Shown here: positions 34,035-45,354 of the stretch, in pieces
Numbering within the stretch: position 1 is the stretch's first letter
How the letters are laid out: every line of letters begins with the position of its first letter
Source: Capsicum annuum
Lineage: Eukaryota; Streptophyta; Magnoliopsida; Solanales; Solanaceae
Length of the DNA: 64,000 bases
Direction: 5' to 3'
Assembly: GCF_002878395.1 (NCBI RefSeq)
Contig: NC_061119.1
Coordinates: 16,547,850 to 16,611,849 of the forward strand
The notes under the pieces: model-generated
What the model was told of the DNA's origin: nothing
The model's database searches: none
The model's input: the letters and a program-made list of their open reading frames with translations, nothing else
Made by a program: the position numbers and the translations under genes

Positions 34035-36300
34035 TGTAATATGTCGTAATATTCTAAGCTTGGTTCAGTTGTAGTTGCATGCCTAAGGGGTCCAAGACTT
34101 GAAATTTTCACTAAGTGTTAAGGACTTAAGTCATTTTTAAGACCCCTAGATTTTGCGAATTTTTATTTTTGCCTTCCTGACACCGAAATATTGGTATTCA
34201 AGTTAATTCATGTTTATGGAGGTTAAAAGTATGTTTCGGGAGAGTTTTAAGATTTTTGGATGAGGATCGAGGCGTGTTTGGATGGCTGAAACAGAGAAGC
34301 AACGCGATAAGTCCGCGACGCGTTGCTCTCTCCCGTGGAGTGGTCCGTGATGCATGGCTTTCTTTTCCGGAGTAAGCTGCAAGGTGCGTTACTTTTTCCC
34401 ATGGAGAGAGAGGCGCGACACGTGGCTCTGTCCTGCATAGTTATATAGTTTAATTGTCCAAGGGGCATTTGAGTTATTTCCCCCAATCCAATTCGTCCTT
34501 AACACGATTTGGGAGTTCCAAAAGGACATTTATTTGCCCCTTTCACAACAAATTACTCTCAAGAAACCCTCCTCTTTCCCCAAGAACCAACTCAAGATTA
34601 TAACCCAAGAAATCAAGAGTTCAATCTTCAAAGTTTAAGAAATCCTCAAAAAACTAACTATTATGGTATGTGGGGTGTTCATCTATGGGTCCCTTTCACC
34701 CATGGAGCCCAAAAACCTTTCTTTGATTAAAGTATGAGTTTTCCTTTATTATGAAAATGCATATGTTCAAGATGAGTTTAAATTCATAATTTTTCCTTAG
34801 TAGTTTGACTTAATTCATGTCCTAGTATGATTCCATGGAAAGTTAGGTTATCTCATGCTTCGAGTTTCGATTTCCCATGTCGTATTCAATCAAATTTCAT
34901 GTCGTAATATTGAATTGTGAATTTAGCCATGACATCATGTTGTTTTCTCATGTTTTAAGGCATTCCCATGTTCAAGTTCATGATTCTCACATGTTTGATG
35001 AAATGTCTATGTTATAGGTCTTTAAACCATGATCCTATACTATTATTTTAAATCTTTGTATCGTACTTTTAAGGCCATTCAGTGCTGGAGGGTTATGAAC
35101 ACCCAATACGTATGCATTTTACATGATTTCAGATTTTCAAGTAATGATTCAGTTAAACCATGGATATCATTATTATTATTCTACTCTGTTGATATAATCA
35201 TGATGAGCACCATCTGAAGTAATGTTCGGTTAAATTTAGTTCAGTTCAGTATCAGTGCCAGTTCAGTTGGGAGTAGAATTTTGCATCGAGTGAACCTAGG
35301 GATGGGGCTCACCCGCCAGTTAGGACTGGGTCCTTATTAACAGTCCCTAAGTTCCAAAACTACTTAGCCAACGTAGAATTATGAGATGTCACCCTCCAGT
35401 TTAGGACTGAAACTCTCTTAGGGGTCACCCACGAGTTTAGGACTGACTTCCTAGTCCATTGAGACATCAGCCTTATGAATCCACATCGTCAACCATGTGT
35501 TACTACCCGTGGCACGACACTGACACCCTTTCAACTAGGGCAACAGGTTGGATCCCAATTAGCTCAGATTGGGGCATATCAATTATATGATATCTCCCAC
35601 AGTTTCAGTCAGTATATCAGTGTAGCTCAGCTCAAGTTTGCTTGACCAAGTGTACAGATTTATCAGTCATTCAGTTACACAGATGTCAGCTTTTCAGATT
35701 TCAAAATATTTCAGTAACATGCTTATGCCTAGACTTGCATTCTCAGATATTACATGTTTATGTATTCATGTTTAGTTATCTCACAAATTTCAGTCAGTCC
35801 TCGTCTCATATACAGTACATTCAAAGTACTGACCGCATACTTTTCTTTGCGCTATGTTGTCTTATAACATAGGTTCGGACGCTCAATTACTCAACTATTT
35901 TTAGACAATTTAGCGTTACTCAACAACAGTAATGGTGAGTCCTCATCCATCGGAGACATGATATATTTATCTGAGTTTTATTTTAGTATTTCCTTATGTT
36001 CAGTCAATCGGAGTTAGTTGGGGGTTTGTCCCATCAACTCCTCATGATGCTTAGAGGCTTTCAGATAATCAGTTAGACAGTTATTCATTTCTTTCAGTAT
36101 TATTAGATATTTCATACATGTTATTGACACATATTTCAGTATTCAGATTTACAGTACCTTATAAGTTTACCTTCCGTTCATATGTTATATTACTACTTTA
36201 TTTAGTGCTCACAACAGGTACTATCTCATAGGTTAGCTTGTGGTTACTTGTGACCGTAAACACCGTTGTCACAACTAGGAGACAGCCTTGGGTTGTGTCA
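34035..36300 (+). repeat. Chromovirus 5' LTR
   Basis: The LTR begins TGTAATATGTCGTAATATTC and ends GGTTGTGTCA, five bases before the primer site. Landmarks shared with the 3' LTR include 'ttctaagct(t/c)ggttcagttgtagttgcatgc' and 'gttgctctctccc'. It also contains 'ggactg(g)' repeats such as 'cagtttaggactga' repeated twice near 35398-35430. Its layout near 35260-35560 (caccgagtgaacc, gggatgg, gacaccctt) is also recognisable in the solo LTR at 50806-53792. Confidence 0.85.
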
Positions 36301-36522
36301 AAACTTGGTATAAGAGCCTAGGGATTTAAAGTGTCCTAAGGAGTCTGACAATCGTAATTAGTAGAGTCTTGTGCATGGGTGTGAAGCGCGCCACACTTAT
36401 GGGCAAGAGGGTACGAGACATTTCAGGAAAGTTTCATTTATTTTAGTGTTTATTTCGTGCAAAAGATCATGAGCTCAATGAAGTTCCTCTTTCTAACTCA
36501 TCCTTCATTTAGTTTACAAACA

Positions 36523-37640
36523 ATGCCTCCTAGAACAAATAACAGAAGAAGGAACAGTGATCAGCCTGCACTCCCACCTGTTCAAGAAGATCCCTTGAAT
36601 GAGCATGTCTCTCATGCTGAATTGAGGGCTGCTTTCAAGACTTTATACCATTAATTAGCTGCTCAGAACAACCAGCAGGCTGTTGCTCCAGCCATTCCAG
36701 TGGTAAATACAGTTACAGTTAGGATTCGAGATTTCACTCGGATGAATCCCCCTATTTTTGGGATCCACAGAAATTTCTAGACATGGTGCATAAAGTGACA
36801 GATATCATAGGTGTCACTTTGAGTGAGAGTGTAGAGTTGGCTGGATATCAATTGTAGGATGTAGCTCACACTTGGTTAAGCAGTGGAAGGAGAACCGAGG
36901 TGTTGATGCAGGGCCTATAGAGTGGGAGGAGTTTGCCACAACTTTCTTAGACATGTTCTTTCCCCCAGAGTTGAACGAAGCTAAGGTTTAAGCGTTCATC
37001 AATTTGAAATAAAGTAATATGAGCATGAAGGAGTAATCATTTAAGTTCACTTAGTTGGCGAGGTATGTCTTATTATGGTGGAAAATAACTGGTCTATAAT
37101 GAGTAAGTTTGTATTTGGTGTAGCGATAGTGTGATTAAGTAGTGTAGGACTGGTATGTCGATTAAGAAAATTGACCTATTTAGACTTATGGTTCATGCTC
37201 GCAGATTGAGTATAGGAAGAGTAAGAAGAGGGAGAGAGAATAAAATGCCAAAATAGTTAGTTTTAACTTCTCTCAGCCAAGGCCAGAAGGCGATAACCAT
37301 TCTCAGTTTCATCAAAAAATTTTAGCCCCAGCTCCGTCTTCACCTATTGCGACAGTGCCTAAGTTAAGAGAAGACAGTCGAGATAGAGCCAGGCTCTAAG
37401 AACTAGCGCAGTGTGAATAGTGGTCGCACTAATCCACTTTTGCAGAGATGTGGTAGGATTCATCAAAGTGAGTGTAGGGTTGGTTGTGATGTGTGTTAAG
37501 ATGTGGGAAGCCAGGCTAAAGGATTCGGAAGTGTCTATTAATTGCTCAGAGGGGAAAAGATTCGTGTCGGCAGGGTATCAACCCCAGAAAGATCGCCCGA
37601 TGCAGTAGAGTGCCAATTCTAGTGTAACTAGTGGGCCGTA
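36523..37640 (+). pseudogene. Chromovirus gag remnant
   Basis: The start is at 36523 (MPPRTNNRRRNSDQPALPPV...AELRAAFKTLYH, stop). The frame resumes as LAAQNNQQAVAPAIPVVNTV and RIRDFTRMNPPIFG, the conserved gag entry of this clade, and then breaks. A zinc-knuckle-like CGRIHQSECRVGCDVC is readable near 37443-37500. Gag would form the particle core. Here it is fragmented by stops and small indels. Confidence 0.8.
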
Positions 37641-37689
37641 TCAGAATAGATTGTATGCTCTCTAGACTTGGCAGAATCAGAAAAGTTCT

Positions 37690-38230
37690 CTTGATATGGT
37701 TTTAAGTGCGTTACAGGTTTTCTATCTCTATGTTTATGTTTTATTAGACCTCGGAACTTTACTTTCTCTTGTGACCCCTTATATAGCCATCAAATTTGCT
37801 GCCAGTCCCGAAATATTAGCAGAGCCTTTCTAAGTGTCTACCTAGTGGGTAAATTTATTATAGCCAGACAGGTATACAGAAATTGCCCAGTCATAGTAAC
37901 TCAGAAAATCACATCAGTTGATCTGGTGGAGTTAGGGATGACTAGTTTTGATGTCATTCTCCACTTAGATTGGATCAACTCTTGCAATGCCTTAATTGAT
38001 TGTATAAGTAGAGTCGTTTAGTTTCAGTTTTCTAATGAACCAGTTATTGAATGGAGGGGTGACACTTCGGTGCTTAGGGGTCAGATTGTTTCATATCTTT
38101 AATCTAGAAAGATAATATCTAAGGGGTGTGCTTACAATCTTGTCTGAATCAAGGACCTAAATTTTGAGGCTCCTAGTCCTGATTCAATTTTAGTAGTAAG
38201 AGAATTTCTAGATGTGTTTCCTGAAGATCC
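37690..38230 (+). pseudogene. Chromovirus protease remnant
   Basis: Around 37740-37800 the frame YVYVLLDLGTLLSLVTPYIA fits the aspartic protease active-site region, with the Asp retained but the following position changed from the usual DPGAT or DTGA form. Downstream segments are broken by stops. Identification rests on this motif and on its place between gag and RT. Confidence 0.6.
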
Positions 38231-38234
38231 TCCC

Positions 38235-39520
38235 AAAAGAAAATTAACTTTGAAATAGATCTCCTTTTAGACACCCAACCTATCTCTATTCCATCCTATA
38301 GAATGGCTTCAGCTGAGCTTAAGGAACTAAAGAAACAATTAAATGATCTGTTAGATTAGGGTTTCATCAGGCCTAGTATTTCTCCAGTTCTGTTCGTGCA
38401 TAAGAAAGACGGTTCTCTCAGAATGTGCATAGAGTATCGTCAGTTGAATAATGTCACAACCAATAATAAGTATCCACTTCCCAGAATTGATGACTTATTC
38501 GACCAACTTTAGGGTGTCAATTATTTCTCTAAGATAGACCTCAGATCCGACTATCATCAGCTCAGAGTCAGAGAATGTCACATTCTGAAGATAGCCTTCA
38601 AAACTTGGTTAGGTCAATTTGAATTCCTAGTTATGTCCTTTGACTAACAAATGCCCTGCAGCTTTCATGGACTTGATAAATAGGGTCTTCAGGCAGTACT
38701 TGGACATATTTGTCATAGTCTTCATTGATGATATCCTTATCTATTCCCGTAGTGAGAATGATCATGCACACCACCTGAAAATTATATTACATACTCTTAG
38801 AGCTCATCAGTTGTTCGCCAAATTTAGTAAGTGATAATTTTTGCTAATATCAGTAGCTTTCCTTGGCCATATTATTTTTGATGATTGCATTCGTGTTAAC
38901 CCTTAAAAGACCGAACCAGTGAGAAACTGACCTAAACCCATCTCTTCATAAGATATCAGAAGTTTTTTGGGTTTGGCTGGATATTATAGACAATTTATTG
39001 AAGGGTTTTATTTTATTGCATCCCCCATGTCTTGATTGACTCAGAAGAAGGTCAAATTTCAGCTGCCAGATTCCTGCGAGAAGAGTTTTTAGGAGTTGAA
39101 GAATCGACTCACCTTCGCCTCAGTTTTGGCTTTGCCAAATGGTTTAGATGGATTTGTAGTTTACTGTAATGCTTCTAGAGTTGGTCTTAGTTATGTTTTG
39201 ATGTAGAGAGGCAATGTCATAGCCTACGCATCTAGACAGCTTAAACCCCATGGAAAGAACTGCCCTACCCATGATTTACAACTAGTCGTTGTTGTCTTTG
39301 CCTTGAAAATTTAGAGGCACTATCTTTATGGGGTTCATGTTGATGTATTCACTAATCATAAGAGCTTACAGTACGTGTTCACACAGAAAGACCTGAATCT
39401 TCATTAGAAAAGATGGCTTGAGTTGCTGAAAGATTGTGATATGAGTGTGTTATATCATCCGAGAAAGACCAACGTAGTGGTAGATGCCCTTAATAGATTG
39501 TCTATGGATAGTGATGCTCA
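38235..39520 (+). pseudogene. Chromovirus reverse transcriptase and RNase H remnant
   Basis: RT is recognisable from [20 protein letters not shown] (near 38380) through [11 protein letters not shown] and the catalytic box [11 protein letters not shown] at 38721. A missing base near 38640 shifts the frame in the SFGLTNAP-type motif, and several stops interrupt it. RNase H follows: GFVVYCNASRVGLSYVLM near 39150, where the first catalytic Asp has become Asn, then [20 protein letters not shown], and YHPRKTNVVVDALNRLS near 39450. The enzyme pair would copy element RNA into DNA. Neither is functional. Confidence 0.88.
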
Positions 39521-39829
39521 TGTTGAGGAAGACAAGAAGAAGTTAGTCAGTGAGGTTTATTAGCTTGCTAGACTGGGTGTTAGGTTGGTTGATTCAGCTG
39601 AAGGTAGTGTATGGGTTCAGAATAGTTCAGAGTCTTCATTAGTTGCTGAAGTGAAGGAAAAACTAGATATGGATCCTAGTTTGATTAAGTTGAAGGAGGC
39701 AATTAGAGATTAAAAAGTAGAGGTTTTCTCCCAAGGGGGGAGATGGTGTGCTTCATTATCAAGGCAGGTTGTGTGTTCCATGTGTTGGTGGTTTGAGACA
39801 ATGAATATGTGCAGAAGCGCATGGTGCAC

Positions 39830-40600
39830 AGTACTCTATCCACCCAGGAGCGACTAAGATGTACCGTGATCTGCAAAAAATCTATTTGTGGAATGTTATA
39901 AAGAAGGATATTGCAGAGTTTATGGATAAGTGTTCAAATTGTCAGCAGGTTAAAGTGGAGCACCAAAGGCCTAGTGGTATGCTTCAGGAGTTTAGAATCC
40001 CCACTTGGAAGTGGGAAGTGGTGAACATGGATTTTGTGATAAGATTGCATCGTACGCGTCGTCAGCATGACTCGATATGGGTCATTGTGGATAGAATGAT
40101 CAAATCAGCTCATTTTTTCCAGTTCATATGTCGTATTCAGCCAAGGATTACACTAGAATTTATCTCAAAGGGTTGGTTAAGTTTCACGGGATTCCATTGT
40201 CTATCATTTCAGTTAGACATACTCAGTTTACCTTTTACTTTTGGAAGGTATTTCATAAGGGTCTTGGTACCCAAGTCTATCTTAGTACAACTTGTCATTT
40301 TCAGACAGATGGTTAGGCAGAGAGGACCATTCAGACTTTAGAGGACATGTTGAGGGACTGTGTCATTGACTTTAAAGGTAGTTGGGATGACTACTTACCT
40401 TTGATTGAGTTTGCCTATAACAACAGTTGTCACTCCACTATTGAGATGGATCCATTTGAGGCTCTCTATGAAAGGAGATGTAGATCTCCCATTGGTTGAT
40501 TTGAAGTAGGAGGTCGCTTTGATAGGGTTGTAGTTAGTGATCGAGGCGACAGAGAAGGTTCAGTTGATTCGGGAAAGGCTGAATACAACCCAAATCCATT
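39830..40600 (+). pseudogene. Chromovirus integrase remnant
   Basis: MYRDLQKIYLWNVIKKDIAE and CSNCQQVKVEHQRPSG carry the second half of the zinc-binding HHCC domain. KWEVVNMDFVIRLHRTRR holds the first catalytic Asp. The frame then slips near 40128 into SYSAKDYTRIYLKGLVKFHG and continues [40 protein letters not shown] with the catalytic-type Glu follows a stop near 40315. The C-terminal part continues to about 40600. Confidence 0.85.
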
Positions 40601-40617
40601 AAAAATCCTAAGCAGAT

Positions 40618-41080
40618 ATGAGGAGAAGGGATCTTGAGTTTGAGGTTAGTGATAAGGTCTATTTGAAGATTTGTCCTATAAAGAAAGTGAAAAGGTTTTG
40701 CAAAAAGGGGAAACTCAGTACCCGGTATGTCGACCCTTATAGAATCTTGTACCATGTTAGAAAGGTAGCTTATGAGCTTGAGTTTCTTGCAGAGTTGACA
40801 TCAGTACATCCGGTGTCCTATGTTTTCTTGTTAAAGAAATACGTTGGTGATTTAGCTGTTGTTGTTCCTTTAGAAATTATGGATGTTCAGGATAGTCTTT
40901 CCTATGAAAGTCCCAGTTGAGATCCTTGATCATCAGATTCGTAGGCTAAGGAATAAAGAAGTTCCCTTGGTTAATGTTCTTTGGCGGAATCAGTCCGTTG
41001 AGGGAGCTACTTGGGAAGTAGAAACAGATATGCGAACCAAGTATCCGCATCTTTTCTCCACAAACTCAGATTCAACTTGA
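40618..41080 (+). pseudogene. Integrase C-terminus with chromodomain
   Basis: MRRRDLEFEVSDKVYLKICP and YVDPYRILYHVRKVAYELEF are the integrase tail. After a frameshift near 40900, VPVEILDHQIRRLRNKEVPL and VNVLWRNQSVEGATWEVETD form a chromodomain, with the aromatic residues around LWRN and ATWE. In chromoviruses this domain guides integration to marked chromatin. The last 65 codons are still open, ending at 41080. Confidence 0.85.
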
Positions 41081-41311
41081 GGTAACAATTTTTGTTAGAA
41101 TGACTCCTTTTTATTCTCAGTTTCAGTTATGTAACCATTATCATGTCATTGCATGCCTTCACGAAATTAGTTCAGTTCATGTATTATGCTTCAGACTAAG
41201 TTATGTAATCATGTTCCAAATCATGCATGTTCTGTATGTGACCTCAGTTGCCTTAGTATTCTCAGTCTAACCAGTCTCATTCGAGGACGAATGTCCCCAA
41301 GGGGCAGATAT

Positions 41312-42695
41312 TATAATTCCCCATAATATTCTAAGCTCGGTTCAGTTGTAGTTGCATGCTTAAGGGGTCCAAAACTTGAAATTTTCACAAAATTGTAAGG
41401 ATTAGTGATTTTCAAGACCCCTGACTTTGTAGATTTTTATTTTGGCTTTCCCGACCCTAAAATATTGGTTTTGGGGTTGATTATGTTTAGGAAGGTTAAA
41501 AGTACGTCTCGAGAAAGTTTCAAAATTTTTAAAGGAGGATCGAGGCATATTTAGACGGCTGAAATTGAGAAGCAGTGCAATAAGACCACGACACGTTGCT
41601 CTCTCCCAATGTGGAGTGGTCCACGACACGTGGCTTTCTCTTCCGAAGGAACCTTCGCGGCACATTTCTTTATCTCGTAGAGAGAGAGGCATGATGCGTG
41701 GCTCTGTCCCGCGCAGTTTTATAGTTTAAGTATCCAAGAGGCATTTGAGTCATTTCCCTCAACATAATTCGTCCTTAACACGATGTGGGAGTTCCAAAAG
41801 GGCATTTTTTGCTACTTTCACTCCAAATAGCTCTCAAGAAAACCTAATTTTTTCCTAAGAAAACCTCAAGCTTCTTCCCCAAGAAATCAAGAGTTCAAGC
41901 TTCTAAGTTCAAAAATCCTCAAGAAACTAGCTATTAAGGTATGCGGGGTATGATCCATAGGTCCCTTTCACCTATAGAGCCAAAAAACCTTTCTTTGATT
42001 AAAAGTATGATTTTTTCTTTATTATGAAGATGCGTATGTTCAAGATGAGTTTAAATTCATGATTTTTCCTTAGTAGTTTGACTTAATTCATGTCCTAGTA
42101 TGATTCCATGGAAAGTTAGGTTATCTCATGCTTCAAGTTTCGATTTTCCATGTCTTGTTCAATCAAATTTCATGTCATAATATCGAATTGTAAATTTAGC
42201 CATGACATCATGTTGTTTTCTCATGTTTTAAGGCATTCCCATATCCAAGTTCATGATTCTTACATGTTTGATGAAGTGTCTATGTTATGGGTCTTTGATT
42301 CATGATCCCATAATATGGTTTTAAAGCTTTGTATCGTATTTTTATAGTCATTCAGTGCTGGAGGGTTATGAACACTCGATACATATGTGTTTTACATGAT
42401 TTCAGATTTTCAAGTAATGATTCAGCTAAATCATAAATATTATTATTATTTTACTTAGTTGATATAATCATAATGAGCACCATCAGAAGTAATGTTCAGT
42501 TAAATTTAGTTCAATTCAGTATCAGTGTTAGTTCAGTTGGGAGTAGGATTTAGCACCGAGCAAACCTATGGATGACGCTCATCCATCAGTTAGGACTGGG
42601 TCCTTAGTAGCAGACCCTAAGTTCTGGAATTACGTAGCCAGCGTAGGATTATGAGATGTCACCCACCAGTTTAGGACTGACACTCTTTTAGGGGT
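41312..42695 (+). repeat. Chromovirus 3' LTR, truncated
   Basis: The LTR starts TATAATTCCCCATAATATTC, a TG-to-TA change at the very end, and follows the 5' LTR to a point equivalent to about 35422. There it stops abruptly at 'cactcttttaggggt'. Roughly 880 bp of LTR are missing. The break is followed at 42696-42732 by a short inverted copy of LTR sequence. Confidence 0.85.
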
Positions 42696-42732
42696 GTTAG
42701 TCCTAAACTAGCCAGTGACCCCTAAAAGAGTT
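42696..42732. repeat. Inverted filler at LTR breakpoint
   Basis: 'gttagtcctaaacta...gtgacccctaaaagag' is the reverse complement of the LTR text immediately before the break (ctcttttaggggt / agtttaggactgac). It makes a snap-back palindrome at the junction with the flanking duplication copy 2. Confidence 0.8.
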
Positions 42733-42870
42733 ACTTGACATTTATATCACAAATAATTATCCAGTGTGATCTCACAGTGAGATAAGTGGAACATATACAA
42801 ATCTATACCTATTTTTGTAGGTTGAGAAGTTGTTTTAGATAAATTCTTGGTGCAAGAATAGCCAAAACTA
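42733..42870 (+). repeat. Continuation of duplication copy 2; hAT empty site
   Basis: This is homologous to 26698-26831 and runs through CTTGGTGCAAGAATAGCC without the hAT insertion. In copy 1 the GGTGCAAG of this string is the duplicated target flanking hAT element 2, and the bases after the right duplication (AAATAT) agree with AATA here. Confidence 0.85.
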
Positions 42871-42954
42871 TCAAAATACAAAACTAATTAAATACTAATA
42901 AATAAATTTTCCAAATCATCTTCCATTTTTCACTTCTATTAGCTTTGTCAAAGC

Positions 42955-43085
42955 AACTACCTAAGTTGCTCATCTCTTAATCAGAGATCTCAATTTTGAT
43001 CTCTAACTATGAAACATAATCGGTAAGGAGAACAACCAGAGTGAGCCCTAGTTAACGCGAATCCAAATTAGCCCTAATGCAAATT
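42955..43085 (+). mobile_element. tRNA-derived SINE (solanaceous), degenerate
   Basis: 'gttgctcatctcttaatcagagatctcaattttgatctctaactatgaa' keeps the layout of a tRNA-derived promoter (B box near 'gagatctcaattttgatc'). 'gtgagccctagttaacgcgaatccaaattagccctaatgc' follows, typical of the body of solanaceous SINEs. Confidence 0.6.
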
Positions 43086-43090
43086 AGACA

Positions 43091-43345
43091 CATTTCTTCA
43101 CTTAAAATTATTAATCAAATTTTTTTTTTGTTCACTCATTCAAATAATTCAGCTCATCAAAATACCAGTACATTTTCAGAAACAATTTCTTCACAGAAAA
43201 AAATTATTTTAATAATCTATTTTCACTCGTTAAAAAAATTCAGCTTATCAAATCAAAGCACCAGTACACTTTTCGAAACAATTTCTTCACTTAAAAAATT
43301 AAACTTTAATTTCTATTTTTCGTTCATTCAAATAATTAAGCTCAT
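43091..43345 (+). repeat. Imperfect tandem repeat, about 105-bp unit
   Basis: Successive blocks 'gttcactcattcaaataattcagctcatcaaaa...ccagtaca(t/c)tttc(a/g)aaacaatttcttcac' recur, with the third only partial. It lies between two SINE copies and is noncoding. Confidence 0.7.
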
Positions 43346-43500
43346 CATAATTCTAACTAGCAAAGTGAGTTTACTTCCTTAACTAGAGGTCTCAGTTTCA
43401 AGTCCTACATATATAAATCTACTAATGGCCTTAAATGGTGCGAATCCAGATAGTCGGACTTTAAAACAGGTACCGAACACAAACGGGAGCTGCATACACT
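43345..43500 (+). mobile_element. tRNA-derived SINE (solanaceous)
   Basis: 'agtgagtttacttccttaactagaggtctcagtttcaagtcc' carries a B-box-like GGTCTCAGTTTCAAGTCC. 'ggtgcgaatccagatagtcggactttaaaacaggtaccgaacacaaacggga' is the characteristic SINE body (cgaatccggattagtcgg...ggtaccgaacac). The 3' tail is not clear. Confidence 0.65.
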
Positions 43501-44432
43501 TTAAATTCTTCATTGTTTCACAAAATCTTATCAACCAACCAGAGAATAAGAAGAAAAAATAGAGAGAGAAAAATAAACCTTCCATAATTCCCGAAGCACT
43601 CCTAGACAACAAACTCCAGAGACAACAAAAAGCAAATTTCGAAAATTAGATCGTAAATCTCGGAAAAAAACAACCATAAAATACCTCAAAATTTACCACC
43701 AGCTCCATTTCAAAAGCTCTAAAACTAAAAAAAGAAGAAGAAAAAAACCTAGCTGCTCTAGAACCTTCTTCTACAGCTCCATCACTTTTAAAAAAGACAT
43801 TGACACAACAACTCAATTTCAAAAACTCCAAAACTCGAAAACAGCACCAAAAAAAACTAAAAAAAAATATTTTAAAAAAAGCCCTAGCTCCTCTAGATTC
43901 GTTTTCTGCTTCTACTTCACAGCTTTATCATTTTTGAAGAAGAGGTTCAGACTGAGAGAGATATACAGAGAGAGAAAGAGTGATCGAGGGATCACATTAT
44001 ATATATAGAGAGAAAAGGTATATACGTATACAGAGAGAGAGGGGTTGAAAGGAGGGCAGAGGTGGACATTAATAATGGGGGACTTCCTTTATCATTTTCT
44101 AGCTACTATTGAGAGTTTTTGCTTCTTTTGGTATGTAGAGAGAGAGATATTTGAAAAGGAAAAGGGAATTTGAAACTAAATAAAGACAAAAAGGTGTACA
44201 ATGTGAGTATAGGGAGAGAGAGAGAATTAGGGGGGCGTTTGGCCGTCAAATTTGTGAGTATTTTGAAAAGGCATAATAATACTAACATAAATACTCTTTG
44301 GCCCGTTTCGTCATAAAAATAATAATTTTTCTAAAAAATAAAAAATTAACATGGTCAGATACCTACATTAATTTAATTTCATTTGGTATTTATGTTCTCG
44401 GACTTTAAATATATATAAACAATTATTTAAGT
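43500..44432 (-). other. CT-rich stretch on minus strand, unassigned
   Basis: Read on the minus strand this is rich in CTCTCT and TTCTTC tracts and short 'gttttggagtttttgaaa' repeats, as in a plant 5' leader or first intron. There is no frame I can connect to a protein. The frames at 43379-43612 and 43646-43831 are short and low-complexity. Toward 44240-44350 a MITE-like 'ggcgtttggccgtcaaatttgtgag...tttggcccgtttcg' is visible. Nothing firmer can be said. Confidence 0.35.
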
Positions 44433-44441
44433 TTGTATAAA

Positions 44442-44571
44442 GAGAAAATACATAAAGACTCCCCTGATCTTGTTCGAGTTTTTCCAAAAGGCACTTAAAC
44501 TTTCGATACGACCTATTATCCCATGATTCTTCTTTAATCTGTTGTAAATACACCATTTTGACTTAAACTTT
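44442..44571. repeat. MULE left terminal inverted repeat
   Basis: About 130 bp match 63592-63721 inverted with scattered differences; similarity fades after 'caccattttga'. The first ten bases equal those of the MITE at 2268. Confidence 0.88.
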
Positions 44572-44935
44572 GGCTCCGCGTATAGTCACACATGTCAGAC
44601 GCGTAAACGATTAAAATGTGAGTAAGTTCACTAATTAAAATCTGCCACGTGTCAATTAATTGTCAAAAAAAAATTAAATTTTTTTCTTCTGCTTTACTTT
44701 AAAACCCGAACCTCCTCTACCATTAACATAGCTGCGGGCTATTTTGAAGAAAAATTTTGTGTCTCTTTCTTAATATTTTCTCAACAAAATTTACCTTAAG
44801 AGGTAAGATGTTTCCATTTATGTTGTAATTTCTAAAGAAAATCAGTCGTAAAAGTTTTAATTTCATCTCAACTTTTAATTTTTTTGAAATAGTATAAAAT
44901 TTTGTGACTAGGTGTTTGCCGAAAATTGTTTTATA

Positions 44936-45354
44936 ATGTCAAATGCAATCTTGAATCGAATTTGTAATGACGAGAATAATTTTATGTTGTGTGTAAAAAT
45001 GCGATGCAAACATGGAGAGTTACTGTCAGTGGAAACGTCATGATCGGAGGACAACCCAGCTAGAAGATTTTGGCCTTTTCCATGCTATCGTGTATGTCCT
45101 ATACATATTTTCTTATTTTTCCTCTTGTTTCTGTTCAATTGATTTGTTTATGGCCCTTTTAGGAGAAATCATGCAACTTCTTTAGATGAATGGATCCGAA
45201 AAAGATTGATTTACGATCGAAGACAGTTATTCAGAGATTGGCAAAGAGAATCAAGGAGTTGGAAGAAGTATTGACATTTTATGAAAATAATGGCAAATGG
45301 GTGGTGAAGAAGGAGAGAAGATCAAATGTTGTAATTGGAAGCTCATCGTCGTGA
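44936..45354 (+). pseudogene. GRF-type zinc-finger gene remnant in the MULE
   Basis: From ATG 44936 the frame reads MSNAILNRICNDENNFMLCV, KMRCKHGELLSVETS, stop, SEDNPARRFWPFPCYR. An intron of about 70 bp follows (GTATGTCC ... CCCTTTTAG, ending near 45162), then EKSCNFFR, stop, MDPKKIDLRSKTVIQRLAKR and IKELEEVLTFYENNGKWVVK to a stop at 45352. The order C-x-H-G, NPxRRFW, C, CNFF fits the zf-GRF fold (normally CxCG ... NPGRRF ... C ... CxFFxW). The second ligand is His and the W-D end is hit by a stop. The C-terminal KRIKELEE helix is typical of short plant GRF proteins. The gene points toward the transposase end. Confidence 0.75.

Larger units (their letters stand above)
34035..42695 (+). mobile_element. 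Ty3/gypsy chromovirus (Tekay/Del-like), decayed
   Basis: 5' LTR 34035-36300, primer site at 36306 (TGGTATAAGAGCC, tRNA-Met type), gag, protease, RT, RNase H, integrase and a C-terminal chromodomain in that order on the plus strand. A purine tract (AAGGGGCAGAT) precedes the 3' LTR, which begins at 41312 and breaks off at 42695. The order RT-RH-INT plus the chromodomain defines a chromovirus; long LTRs fit the Tekay/Del group. The LTRs differ at very many positions in the parts I compared, so the insertion is old. Every coding domain contains stops or frameshifts. Confidence 0.92.

Noticed and set aside
34247..34730. ORFs within 34247-34486 and 34509-34730
   Set aside because: They lie inside the chromovirus 5' LTR, and parallel frames exist in the 3' LTR only in part; LTRs do not encode proteins here.
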